Shown in pieces: positions 25,963-35,523 of a DNA stretch of 64,000 bases (within the stretch, counting starts at the first letter, position 1; each line of letters opens with the position of its first letter). The notes beneath the pieces were generated by a model, which saw only the letters and a program-made list of their open reading frames with translations, had not been told where the DNA came from and did not search any database. This stretch comes from Acidobacteriota bacterium (GTDB taxonomy: Bacteria > Acidobacteriota > Terriglobia > Terriglobales > SCQP01), in the NCBI GenBank assembly GCA_027459505.1, contig DAIDIE010000014.1:186001-250000 (forward strand), read 5' to 3'. The translations under genes and the position numbers were made by a program.

Positions 25963-28821
25963 TCAATTTTTCGCTTCTCGGGTGCGCTCGTCCCCTACTT
26001 TGCCCTGTTTTTGAAGAGGGCGGGGATCCCATCGTCGAACCTCGGGACGGCCGGCCGCGATGCGCCGCATTCGGCGCTGTTGCCAGTCGGAGCGCAAGAT
26101 GCCATCCAGCACCCAGGGATCGGCGGCGTCAGCGTGGCTAAAGTCCAGATGCGCGGAAATCTGAGCGCCCGCGCTATGCCGGCTGCTGACTCGGTAAATC
26201 AGCCCGGATCGGCGAGCCGATTCATCGGCGACAAACGGCGGTTGCGTGCCGGGCCCGGAAAACAGCTCTCGCATCACCCGGGCAGTGGCATCGTTGTGGT
26301 TCATCGGGGGCAGGCCCAGAATCGCCTCCATCGTTCGCAGCAGGTTCACCGTCGTATAGAAGTGGTGATCCACAAACGGCGCTGCGGTACGGGGAGAATA
26401 TTTGCTGATCACGAAAGCAACGCTGCGATGCGCGTCAACGTGATCAGCCCCGCTCTGGGCATCGTCTTCCAGGACAAAAATGGCGGTGTTATTCCAATAA
26501 GGACTGTGCGAGACCGCCTCCACCACCCGCCCCAGCGCAAGGTCGTTATCCGCCACGGAAGCGGCCGGCGTGGGCATACCCGGCTTGGTTCCAAAGGTGT
26601 GGTCATTGGGAAGGCGCAGCAGCACGAAGCGCGGCAGGCGTTGGCCCGAACCCCTCCGCCGGGCGGCGACGAAACCGCGAAACTCGTTGAGAAACTCGTC
26701 CGCCCGCAACTGATCAGGGTAGTCGAGGCGGAAGTCGGCATAGCGCGGATCGAAGTGCCCACGCAACTCCGGCATGGTCGCAACGTTGCCGGCAATCACC
26801 GGGATCTTCCAGGGCCACGGACTGGCGGAGCCGCGCGGATCGCCCACGTTTGACGGTAAAGGGGCGCCCGGCTTAATCCAACGCCGGTCGCAAGCCTGGG
26901 ATGCCTGCACCTGAATGGGCGTTCCCTGCTTGGGGTTGTGCCGCTTTTTCATCGCCGCCGGAGCGTCGCACCAGCGCGTGGTGATGAACTCGCCATAGTG
27001 GCGATAGCTCAGCCCATGCTGGGCGAGATCGGTCCAGATGTATCCGGTTCCGGGCTCATCGACATCGGGAAGCTTTTGCAGCAGGGGCGTTCCGCCTTCC
27101 ACATCGCCCTCGCTATCGTAATCGCGCTGACCATTGCGGTAGCCAATCTGCCAGGTCTGTTCGGTGTAGTCACTACTGGTGGCGGCGGTGGACCAGACGT
27201 GTCCCCCGGCGGAGACTTCAGCGCTCACTTCGAAGTTGTCAAGAACACCAAACTGCAGCGCCAGTTTATGCGCGTTGGGAGTGACTCGCTTGCCGAACCA
27301 GGTAAGCCGCGGATCACCATCCCCTACCGGTTGTCCATGCCAGCTCAGGTCCCCAAGGATTTGATCGTAGGTGCGGTTCTCGCGAATGATGTAAATGATG
27401 TGGCGGATGGGCGTCTGCCAACCCGCCCCCGCTTCAGCGGGCGTAACCTGAGCGCGATTATCCTCGGCCACTTCGGCTGTCCAGCGAACGGCATGCGGCG
27501 CAATCGCGCTGATGGGGAGAGCCGCAACGGAACCGCGCAGCAGCCAGGCAATGTAGGGATGGCGGCGATGTGATCCCCGCGGACGCACTGTGGCGGGTCC
27601 ACTATTGGGACCAGTTCCCTTTCCTTTCCCAGTGGCAATCAGAAGCTGATCGCCGCGAGCGGCAAGCGCGGTGGGATACCACTCCGTGGGAATAAAGGCA
27701 TTCGGACTGATCAGCGGCGTGTGCGTTCGCGCTTCGGCAAGTTGCGCTTTGCGAAAGACCGCGACCGCGTTCAATCCGGCATCGGCGGCAAACAGGTCAC
27801 CACCCGCGTCCTGCGCCAGGGCCATGGGAATGCTGCCCCCAAACGGAAGGTCACGAAGACGCGTGGAAAGCCATTGCCGGATTCTGCCGCTACGGGTGTC
27901 GACCACCGCGACGCGGTCCCGGTTGGCCAGCGCCACAAACAGGCGGTGCTGATGGAGGCTGAGCAACAGGGCGCCAGGATGGCTGCCCGGCGCCGAAGGT
28001 TGGACGGGCCGCTGCAACCGGATGTGCTGCAGCACTCTACCCCGTTGCAAGTCGAGCTTCACGACCGTCGAGGCATTCCACAGTGAGCAGTAACCATAGT
28101 GGCCATCATGGGTGACAGCGACGGCGTAGGGAAAGCTGCCCGGAATGTAGGCGTTATCGCTGACATCGAAGCGGTGCAGAAGGCGGCCGGAGCGTGCGCC
28201 CAGCAGGTAGACGGCATCAGAGAGGTCGCCGGCAACCAGGATGCGTTCGTGGCCATTGCGCCGGAACACGGCCAGCCCAGCCGGGAAGGGGACGGCGCGA
28301 CCCGGAATGACGTCCTGCGCCAGGCCACTCCAGTGTGCTGAAGGGAGAGGCGGCGGAGCGATTTTTAGAAAGCGCCGGGGGGCAAGCCTCCCGGCACGAA
28401 AACGATACACGGCAATGCCGTTCCCCAAATCCCGGGGCTTGGCGCCGGCGGGATCGGTCAGTGATGCAATCGAGGCAAAAAGCTCCCGTCCGCCGGGTGA
28501 AAACGCCAGGCCCAGGAAATAGCTCTGGTTGGAATGCAGGCCCAGCCGGGGATCGGGAAAGTCGCGTACCGCGTGGGTGCGGAGGTCAATGACGGCCAAC
28601 GATTGCCGGAACCCGGATTCGGCAGTCCCGTACCCGTCGTTGAGCAATACCGCGTAGCGGCCGCCGGGGCTGACGGCAATGGCGGCAGGAAAACTGTTGG
28701 TCCGGGCGGGGTTGCCCGGAACCGTGGTCAAAAGCTGGTTGGTCGGCAGAGGCCGGTGCACCGGCCCTTGGGCCAGGCCGGAAATGATTAACAGAAAAAG
28801 AAGACTGACGGTTTTCGGCAT
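25963..28821 (-). CDS. Secreted YncE-like propeller fused to a phosphoesterase (alkaline phosphatase superfamily)
   Basis: A 952-residue exported protein. A signal peptide (TVSLLFLLIISGLAQ) precedes a seven-bladed YncE/lactonase-like propeller (about 40-430; FPAAIAVSPGGRYAVLLNDG and similar blades). A phosphoesterase domain (about 500-900) follows, with IIRENRTYDQILGDLSWHG, FEVSAEVSAGGHVWSTAAT and FVLEDDAQSGADHVDAHR carrying metal-binding Asp/His. Acidobacteria encode several such fusions; related phosphoesterases act on phospholipids or phosphate monoesters, but the substrate is unproven. The signal peptide sets the start at ATG 28821, divergent from the AKR gene. Confidence 0.9.
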   Translation of the reverse strand: MPKTVSLLFLLIISGLAQGPVHRPLPTNQLLTTVPGNPARTNSFPAAIAVSPGGRYAVLLNDGYGTAESGFRQSLAVIDLRTHAVRDFPDPRLGLHSNQSYFLGLAFSPGGRELFASIASLTDPAGAKPRDLGNGIAVYRFRAGRLAPRRFLKIAPPPLPSAHWSGLAQDVIPGRAVPFPAGLAVFRRNGHERILVAGDLSDAVYLLGARSGRLLHRFDVSDNAYIPGSFPYAVAVTHDGHYGYCSLWNASTVVKLDLQRGRVLQHIRLQRPVQPSAPGSHPGALLLSLHQHRLFVALANRDRVAVVDTRSGRIRQWLSTRLRDLPFGGSIPMALAQDAGGDLFAADAGLNAVAVFRKAQLAEARTHTPLISPNAFIPTEWYPTALAARGDQLLIATGKGKGTGPNSGPATVRPRGSHRRHPYIAWLLRGSVAALPISAIAPHAVRWTAEVAEDNRAQVTPAEAGAGWQTPIRHIIYIIRENRTYDQILGDLSWHGQPVGDGDPRLTWFGKRVTPNAHKLALQFGVLDNFEVSAEVSAGGHVWSTAATSSDYTEQTWQIGYRNGQRDYDSEGDVEGGTPLLQKLPDVDEPGTGYIWTDLAQHGLSYRHYGEFITTRWCDAPAAMKKRHNPKQGTPIQVQASQACDRRWIKPGAPLPSNVGDPRGSASPWPWKIPVIAGNVATMPELRGHFDPRYADFRLDYPDQLRADEFLNEFRGFVAARRRGSGQRLPRFVLLRLPNDHTFGTKPGMPTPAASVADNDLALGRVVEAVSHSPYWNNTAIFVLEDDAQSGADHVDAHRSVAFVISKYSPRTAAPFVDHHFYTTVNLLRTMEAILGLPPMNHNDATARVMRELFSGPGTQPPFVADESARRSGLIYRVSSRHSAGAQISAHLDFSHADAADPWVLDGILRSDWQQRRMRRIAAGRPEVRRWDPRPLQKQGKVGDERTREAKN

Positions 28822-28922
28822 TCGGGCGGCCCCTTGCCTGAGTCTAGCCAACTCCTCACGGTGATGACCAGCGGCGCGCCTCGCCGGACACTTTCCGCGT
28901 GATAATCGTAAACGAGGGACGT

Positions 28923-29894
28923 ATGCGCTATCGAACACTGGGCAGAACCGGATTGCGGGTGAGCGAGGTCGGTTACGGCGCTTGGGGCATTGGGGGAACG
29001 CAATGGGTCGGCGCCGACGATCAAACTTCCTTGCAGTCATTGCGCGCCGCGCGCGAACTGGGCGTCAACTTCTTCGATACCGCGCTGGCATACAACGAAG
29101 GCCACAGCGAGGAACTGATCGCCGAAGCCTTTGCCGATGACCCGGACGTGATCATCGCAACCAAAGTTCCGCCCAAAAACCGTATCTGGCCGGCGGTCAG
29201 GGGCAGTAGCTTGCGCGATGTGTTCCCACGGGACTACGTCTTGGATTCACTCGAAAAGTCGCGCCGCAACTTGCGGCGCAAAACCGTGGACCTGTTTCAG
29301 TTCCATGTCTGGGACGACGCCTGGGCTGGAGAATCGGAATGGCTGGAAACCATACGCCTTTTGCGCCACTCCGGACATGTGCGGTTCATCGGGATTTCTA
29401 TCAATGACCACCAGCCGGCAAATGTGATCAAGGCGCTCGGCACAGGACTGATCGACGTGGTGCAGGTGATCTTCAATGTTTTTGATCAGTCGCCCCTCGA
29501 TCAATTGCTGCCCTACTGCGCCGAACATGAAATTGGCGTGATCGCGCGCTGCCCCTTTGATGAAGGCGGACTGACCGGCAAGATCCGCCCTGAGACGCAG
29601 TTTCCGCAGGGCGATTTCCGCGAAGTTTATTTCGGCGGGGAACGCAAGCAACAGGTCTGGGAACGGGTACAGCGCATCAGCGAGGCCCTGGACATGAGCG
29701 TCGAGGCCTTGCCTGAAGTTGCGTTGCGCTTTATTTTGAGTTTTCCGGCGGTCTCGACCGTCATTCCCGGCATGCGCAATCCGGCGCACGCCCGGGCCAA
29801 CGTGGAGAGCGCGGACAAGGGCGGCCTGTCTTCAAGTCAACTGCGAATCCTAGCGCAGCACCGCTGGATTCGCAATTTTTACGCCGCTGCCTGA
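28923..29894 (+). CDS. Aldo/keto reductase
   Basis: A 323-residue NADPH-dependent (beta/alpha)8-barrel oxidoreductase of the YghZ/auxin-induced-like AKR group. Of the catalytic tetrad, Asp and Tyr lie in NFFDTALAYNEGHSEELIA, Lys in IIATKVPPKN and His in FQFHVWDD. Near the C-terminus VSTVIPGMRNPAHARANVES is the cofactor-phosphate binding region. GAGGGA precedes ATG 28923 (MRYRTLGRTGLRVSEVG), which fits family N-termini better than GTG 28899. Confidence 0.93.
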   Translation: MRYRTLGRTGLRVSEVGYGAWGIGGTQWVGADDQTSLQSLRAARELGVNFFDTALAYNEGHSEELIAEAFADDPDVIIATKVPPKNRIWPAVRGSSLRDVFPRDYVLDSLEKSRRNLRRKTVDLFQFHVWDDAWAGESEWLETIRLLRHSGHVRFIGISINDHQPANVIKALGTGLIDVVQVIFNVFDQSPLDQLLPYCAEHEIGVIARCPFDEGGLTGKIRPETQFPQGDFREVYFGGERKQQVWERVQRISEALDMSVEALPEVALRFILSFPAVSTVIPGMRNPAHARANVESADKGGLSSSQLRILAQHRWIRNFYAAA

Positions 29895-30002
29895 AGCGGC
29901 GACAGCCGAGCGGCGCAAGCCGGTTCAGGCCGGCCGCTCCTGCCTGAGCGATTCACCAACCCCGGGCGCGGCAAACAACACCAGCCGCGCCGTCCTTTCA
30001 TC

Positions 30003-32150
30003 ATGAACCTGTCTGCTTGCCCCAGTCCGCGCCTTACAAAGCTTGCGATCCTGTTCTCCATTTTGCTGGCCTTCCGCTTCAGTGGCTTCGGCCAGCGGCC
30101 GGTGGCGCTGCGCGGGTTCAACTCAACCGCTGTACCGGCGGAACTGCGTTGGGAGACAATGCTGTCCTCCGCCACCTCCCCTGCCTCGCTCGCGGCTTCG
30201 CTGCGGACGTTGACGCGCTTGCCTCACGTAGCCAGCACACCGGCGGACCAGCAGACCGCCAGCTACGTTGCCTCTGTCTTCCGCCAGGCGGGGCTGCGCA
30301 CCGAGGTCATTCCCTATAGCGCGCGACTGTCGTTTCCGCGGCTGGTCCACGTTACCCTGCTGCCGGCTCAGGGCGCCGCGCAACGGCTCCCCAATTATGA
30401 GACGCCGGTCCCCGGCGATCCGTACTCCGGCGATCGCACCGCGCTGGTAGGCTTCAACGCCTATTCCGCCTCCGGAACGGTGACCGCGCCAGTGGTTTAT
30501 GCAAATTATGGTCTGGGCCGGGACTACGCCACATTGCAGCGGGCCGGCATCCAGGTGCGCGGCAAGATCGTGTTGGTGCGCTACGGAGAATCCTATCGCG
30601 GCAACAAGGCCGCTTTGGCGCAGCGGATGGGCGCGGCTGGTGTGCTGCTGTACTCCGATCCCAACGACGATGGCTACCACGCCGGCGATACTTATCCCAA
30701 GGGATCGTATCGCCCACCCTACGGAATCCAACGCGGTTCGATTCTCAACAACTCCTACCCGGGGGCTCCTCTGCACCCTGGGGAGAGGCCGGCAGCGGCG
30801 GAAATCAGCGCCTGGAACCAGCAGTTACCCCGCATTCCCGTGGCGCCCATTGCCTACGCCGCGGCCAGCCCCATCCTGCAGGCCTTGCAAGGGGCGGCGG
30901 CGCCCGCGGATTGGCAGGGCGGCCTCCCCTTTACCTATCATTTCGGGGGCGGCGCAGCGCCGCGCCTGCGGCTGCATGTGGAGATGACCGCCCCTTACGC
31001 GACCATTTGGGACGTCATCGGAACGATTCCCGGCACCTCAAGCAGCACGATTATCATGGGCAATCACCGCGATGCCTGGACGTTTGGCGCCGTGGATCCG
31101 GGCAGCGGTACGGCAGTATTGCTGCAAACTGCCCGCAATCTGGGCAAGCTGCTGCAGGCCGGCTGGCGGCCCCGGCGCACCATTGAGCTGGCCTCCTGGG
31201 ATGGCGAAGAGTTTGGGCTGATCGGCTCGACCGATTACGCCAATCAATTTCGCCAGGCCCTGCGGGACTCCGCCGCGGTTTACCTTAATGTCGATGAAGG
31301 GGTGGGGGGAACTGCCTTTACTCCCGCCAGTGTGCCCTCGCTGCGGGCGGAGCTGCGCGAGGTGGCGCGCGACGTCCAGGCGCCCTCCCGCGCTGGCCGC
31401 ACCAGCTTTCTTTCCGCCGCCTGGCTGCAGGATGCTCAGGATGACGCCCGGCGCCAGCACCACCCGCTTCCTCTGCGTGCGCCGGTCGATGACCTGGGCG
31501 GAGGCAGCGATTTCGAATCACTGCTTTGTCACGACGGCATCGCCAGCGCCGATATTTCTTTTAGCGGCAGCTACGGCGTTTACCACTCCCTGTACGACGA
31601 TTTCCACTATTACGACACCGTGATCGACCCCGGCTTTCTCTACAGCCAGACGGAAACCAACTACATGGGGCGGCTGCTGCTGCGCCTGGCGGATGCTCCC
31701 CTGCTGCCGCTGGACCTGCCCACCTATGCGGCGCGCATTTCACAGTACGTCAGTCAGCTCCGCGCCGCTTCCCCCCAGGCGCCTGCGCGACAGCTGCCCT
31801 GGGCGGCTACCTTACGCGCCGCCATTGATCTGCAAAATGCGGCCGGCGAATTCAACACGCGTGCGCAGAACGCTCTTCAAACCGCGTCAATCAACCCCCA
31901 GCGCCTGCGCACCTATAACCGTGCGCTGCGTGAATTTGAAGGCAATCTTCTGGGCGAGGGGCTGCCTCAGCGGCCTTACTTCCTGCATATGATTTACGCG
32001 CCGGAGTTGACCCGTGGCTATGATCCGTCGCGCTTGCCGGGACTTAGCGAAGCCTTGAAAGCACACGACTGGGCAAGCGCCAGCGGACAACTCCAGCAAT
32101 TGACGGCCTTGCTACAGGACGCCACCGCCGCCTTGCAGGCGGCCCGCTAA
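30003..32150 (+). CDS. Secreted M28 peptidase, glutamate carboxypeptidase II-like
   Basis: A 715-residue exported metallopeptidase. After the signal peptide (AILFSILLAFRFSGFGQ), a PA domain (about 110-260, with VVYANYGLGRDYATLQ and GKIVLVRYG) is inserted before the catalytic M28 domain. Zinc ligands are visible in GNHRDAWTFGAVDPGSG (His, Asp), WDGEEFGLIGSTD (Glu-Glu) and DDFHYYDTVIDP (His). The C-terminal 130 residues form the transferrin-receptor-like dimerisation domain. Human relatives hydrolyse acidic dipeptides; a scavenging role is likely here. It stands alone, 108 bp after the AKR gene. Confidence 0.94.
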   Translation: MNLSACPSPRLTKLAILFSILLAFRFSGFGQRPVALRGFNSTAVPAELRWETMLSSATSPASLAASLRTLTRLPHVASTPADQQTASYVASVFRQAGLRTEVIPYSARLSFPRLVHVTLLPAQGAAQRLPNYETPVPGDPYSGDRTALVGFNAYSASGTVTAPVVYANYGLGRDYATLQRAGIQVRGKIVLVRYGESYRGNKAALAQRMGAAGVLLYSDPNDDGYHAGDTYPKGSYRPPYGIQRGSILNNSYPGAPLHPGERPAAAEISAWNQQLPRIPVAPIAYAAASPILQALQGAAAPADWQGGLPFTYHFGGGAAPRLRLHVEMTAPYATIWDVIGTIPGTSSSTIIMGNHRDAWTFGAVDPGSGTAVLLQTARNLGKLLQAGWRPRRTIELASWDGEEFGLIGSTDYANQFRQALRDSAAVYLNVDEGVGGTAFTPASVPSLRAELREVARDVQAPSRAGRTSFLSAAWLQDAQDDARRQHHPLPLRAPVDDLGGGSDFESLLCHDGIASADISFSGSYGVYHSLYDDFHYYDTVIDPGFLYSQTETNYMGRLLLRLADAPLLPLDLPTYAARISQYVSQLRAASPQAPARQLPWAATLRAAIDLQNAAGEFNTRAQNALQTASINPQRLRTYNRALREFEGNLLGEGLPQRPYFLHMIYAPELTRGYDPSRLPGLSEALKAHDWASASGQLQQLTALLQDATAALQAAR

Positions 32151-32366
32151 CTGGCGCTTTCCCAGAACCGGACCCCCGGTTTCGTGATCCCACAGTTCCG
32201 GCCTGAACGCGTCTAACGGCCTGTTAAACGGCGGCAGCTTTCGCCGGTTGCAGAGCGGGTTATGATGGCGACGGCAACATGCCGGGCGGGACCCGCGGCG
32301 GAACCAGCGGCAGTTGGGCCGCCTTGGCCGCGCACCTGCGCTCTCTGATGGACCGGCGGAGGACTC

Positions 32367-34235
32367 ATGGAAGCCGATGAGCTCGCGGAATTACACCGGA
32401 AACTGGCTGCGCTGACGCAGCGGGTTTATCTTCTGGAACAACAGTTGCGTGTTGCCGCGGCTCCAGCGGTTGACACCACGATACCGATGCCGGCGCCCGT
32501 CGCAGCGCCCGTCGCTGAAGCAGCGCACAAGTTGTCCCCTCCGCGCCCTGCACAAATAGTCGAACCGCCGGGTTTTACTCAGCTTGAGGCCCCAACGCCT
32601 TCCCTGGAAACACGTATTGGCTCCCAGTGGTTGAACCGGGTTGGCGTTATCGCGCTGCTTTTTTCAGCCGCCTGGTTTCTGAAATACGCGTTCGAAAACC
32701 AATGGGTCGGGCCTCTGGGACGGGTGGCAATTGGGCTGCTGTGCGGCGCCGGCCTGATGGTCTGGTCCGAAACCTTCCGGACGCGTGGACACCGCCTGTT
32801 TTCCCATTCGCTGAAGGCCATCGGAACCGGCGTTCTCTATTTGTCGTTGTGGGCGGCGAGTTCGCTGTTTCATCTTGTTTCCCACCCCGTTGCGTTTGCC
32901 GGAATGGTCCTGGTGACAGCCGCCAATTCCTACATGGCCTGCGTCCAGAACTCGGAGATTCTGGCGGCCTATGCGCTGCTTGGCGGGCTGATCACGCCGG
33001 CGCTCCTTTCCAGCCACACGAACCAGGAAACCGCGCTTTTCACTTACCTGCTGCTGCTCGACACGGCGACGCTTGGCCTCGCCGTGAAACGCGGCTGGCT
33101 CGGCCTGGTCGCCGGAGCGCTCGCGGGAACGGCGCTGCTGGGTATGGACTGGTCATGGACGTTTTACCAGCCTCAGGAACTGCTTCGTACCAGCATATTT
33201 GTCGCGCTGTTCGTTTTTCTGTTCGCGATCGCACCGGCCTGGCCGCGGCCGGTTGCAATGCCTGAGCAAACGCCGGAGGATACTTCGGAGCGGCGGCGAA
33301 GCGCCTTGCAGTTGCTGATTTCCGCGGCCGCGGCCGCGGGTGGCTTCCTTTGTTTCTACACGATGCTGGATGGGACTCCCCACGCGTGGCTGGAGCCCTG
33401 GGTAGCGCTTGCCTTTGCCGTGTTCTACGTGGCCCTGGCGCGTATTACGGTTTGCTTCGGCCGGCGGGCCGCGTTTCCGGTGCTGCTGTTCTGTATTTAT
33501 GCCACCGGGTTTTTGACCCTCGCCATCACACTCAAGGCCCACGGCGCCTGGCTCGCTGTCGGGTGGCTGGTGGAAGGCTGTGGCTTACTGTATGTCGCCA
33601 CGCGCTTCAGGCAGATGGTAACGCCGGCGGTGCTGGCCGGAATTTCTCTTTCTATGGGCTGGATCGCGTCATGGCTGAACAACCCGTATTGGGGCCCTCA
33701 CGCGTTCTGGAACCGGCGCTTCGCAACCAATCTGGTCGCCATCGCCGCGGCCGCACTGGCGGCCTTTCTTGCCTCGCGAGTGCGTTCCGGAGAGGAGACC
33801 AGCGGCACTGTGCCGGACGAGCCGGTCAATTGGCTGGCTGGAGCCGCGATCGCCAGTGTCGTCTTCAACATCCTGGTTTTGTTCTCAATCTTGCGGGAGA
33901 TACACACCTACTGGTGGGGCAGCTTCGTGTGGAGCGCCGGAAACTGGATGCCAATCCATATCGCATCGCAGTTTACCTATTCGGCCTGGATGATTCTGTA
34001 CGGCGCAGTACTGCTGGGAATTGGCTTCGCACGGCGGATCGGATTCTTGCGCTGGCAGGCGCTGCTGTTGCTGGGCGCCAGTATCGTCAAGGTGTTTCTC
34101 TATGATATGCGTGAGCTAAGCCAAGGCTATCGCATCTTGAGCTTTTTTGCCCTCGGCCTGGTGCTGATGGTGATCAGCTTTGCTTATCAGCGCGACTGGC
34201 TAAAGCTCCGGCACCCGCTGGAAAGAGAATCATGA
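32367..34235 (+). CDS. DUF2339 polytopic membrane protein
   Basis: A 622-residue protein with an N-terminal coiled coil (about 1-30, ELAELHRKLAALTQRVYLLE), a Pro/Ala-rich linker, and then some 15 membrane spans. SLETRIGSQWLNRVGVIALL, followed by AWFLKYAFEN, is the DUF2339 signature. The family's function is unknown. GGAGG precedes ATG 32367. The stop overlaps the DUF3999 start by 4 nt (ATGA); the two families regularly travel together, which points to one membrane complex (inference). Confidence 0.9.
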   Translation: MEADELAELHRKLAALTQRVYLLEQQLRVAAAPAVDTTIPMPAPVAAPVAEAAHKLSPPRPAQIVEPPGFTQLEAPTPSLETRIGSQWLNRVGVIALLFSAAWFLKYAFENQWVGPLGRVAIGLLCGAGLMVWSETFRTRGHRLFSHSLKAIGTGVLYLSLWAASSLFHLVSHPVAFAGMVLVTAANSYMACVQNSEILAAYALLGGLITPALLSSHTNQETALFTYLLLLDTATLGLAVKRGWLGLVAGALAGTALLGMDWSWTFYQPQELLRTSIFVALFVFLFAIAPAWPRPVAMPEQTPEDTSERRRSALQLLISAAAAAGGFLCFYTMLDGTPHAWLEPWVALAFAVFYVALARITVCFGRRAAFPVLLFCIYATGFLTLAITLKAHGAWLAVGWLVEGCGLLYVATRFRQMVTPAVLAGISLSMGWIASWLNNPYWGPHAFWNRRFATNLVAIAAAALAAFLASRVRSGEETSGTVPDEPVNWLAGAAIASVVFNILVLFSILREIHTYWWGSFVWSAGNWMPIHIASQFTYSAWMILYGAVLLGIGFARRIGFLRWQALLLLGASIVKVFLYDMRELSQGYRILSFFALGLVLMVISFAYQRDWLKLRHPLERES

Positions 34236-35473
34236 GAGTTTTGACCTGTCTCCTCCTGCTGCTGTTGAGCTCGCCCGGCGCCACGCTGAAACATTTCCGC
34301 TACGTGCGGAGGCTTTCCATACCGCCCGGAAATGGCCAGGCCTGCACGACGCTGGACGCCGGAGTGTTTTTGCACTCCGCGCCGGATCAGGCCGATCTGC
34401 GCCTCGTGGTCGACGGCCACCAACAACCGTACGTCCTGGAGCCGGTTGGCGGGGCAACGCCCGCCCCGCGCACGCTGCCCGTGTTGAACCTTGGCAGGAG
34501 CGCTGCTGGAAGCGGGCCGATCAGCTTCGATGTGCACATGCCCAGGGGAACCTACTCCTCGGTCAAGCTGCTCCTGAACGCGCAAAATTTTGTAGGGCGC
34601 GTCCGGGTGGTGGGGGAGCGCCAGGGCCGGTCAACGTTGTTGGGCACGTACACCATTTTCGACCTGAGCCGCGAAGAACTGGGACGCGGCACGACGCTGC
34701 ATTTGCCCCTGAGTAATTTTTCCCGCTTGCATTTTGAGCTTTCCGGCGCGGTCCGGCCCGCTCAGGTGACTGGCGTTGAGGTGAGTGGAGGTCCGGCAAC
34801 GGTAACGGGCACTCCGCTGGTCGTTGCGACTCATGCGCGGCGGACGGGACGGCAGACCGTGTTCGAGCTGAACGTGCCTGCCGGCGTCAGCATCGACTCG
34901 ATTGAATTTCAAGCACCAGCAGCGGCAAGCAATTTCGCCCGCAATGTGGATGCTGAGGTTACGCCTTTGGACCGGAAGGTTGAACCGCAACCCCTGGGGC
35001 AGGTCAGCGGAATGATCGAGCGCATCCATCTCGTGCGGCAGGGGCGGCCGGTGGAAGCCGAACAGCTCTCCATTCCCGTCAACTTAGGGACGCTCCCCAC
35101 TCCGAGCCGCTGGAGAGTGGTCATTCACAACGGAGATGACCGGCCGCTGGTCCCGGCTAGCGTAGCCCTCACCACCTATAGCCAGGAACTATGTTTCAGC
35201 GGTGTGAGTGGCTCCGCGAAGGGACACCTCTACTACGGCAACTCAAGGGCGCGCGCACCGGTGTACGACCTGGTGCACTGGTGGCAGCGTGATGCCCATG
35301 TGCGCGAAGCTCTGCTTGGACCCGAGCAGCGCAACCCTGGCTACGTCGCGCCCGCGGATCGGCGCCAGTGGAGCGAACGGCATCCAGCCTTGCTCTGGTT
35401 GGGCATGCTGGTGGCAGCGCTGGGTTTGGGGTGGGTAGTCTTCCGGACCGCCCGCAGGGCAACCACGAACTAA
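34232..35473 (+). CDS. DUF3999 family exported protein
   Basis: A 413-residue protein with a signal peptide (VLTCLLLLLLSSPGA), a largely beta-sheet exterior part and one C-terminal membrane span (ALLWLGMLVAALGLGWVVF) ending in a basic tail, giving a periplasmic domain anchored at the C-terminus. The arrangement, and coupling to a DUF2339 gene by a 4-nt overlap, identify DUF3999. Its molecular role is not known. Confidence 0.85.
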   Translation: MRVLTCLLLLLLSSPGATLKHFRYVRRLSIPPGNGQACTTLDAGVFLHSAPDQADLRLVVDGHQQPYVLEPVGGATPAPRTLPVLNLGRSAAGSGPISFDVHMPRGTYSSVKLLLNAQNFVGRVRVVGERQGRSTLLGTYTIFDLSREELGRGTTLHLPLSNFSRLHFELSGAVRPAQVTGVEVSGGPATVTGTPLVVATHARRTGRQTVFELNVPAGVSIDSIEFQAPAAASNFARNVDAEVTPLDRKVEPQPLGQVSGMIERIHLVRQGRPVEAEQLSIPVNLGTLPTPSRWRVVIHNGDDRPLVPASVALTTYSQELCFSGVSGSAKGHLYYGNSRARAPVYDLVHWWQRDAHVREALLGPEQRNPGYVAPADRRQWSERHPALLWLGMLVAALGLGWVVFRTARRATTN

Positions 35474-35523
35474 AAAGTGCTTCGGCGGGCCAGTGCGGCC
35501 TTCTCGCGTTAGGATCAGAGGTG

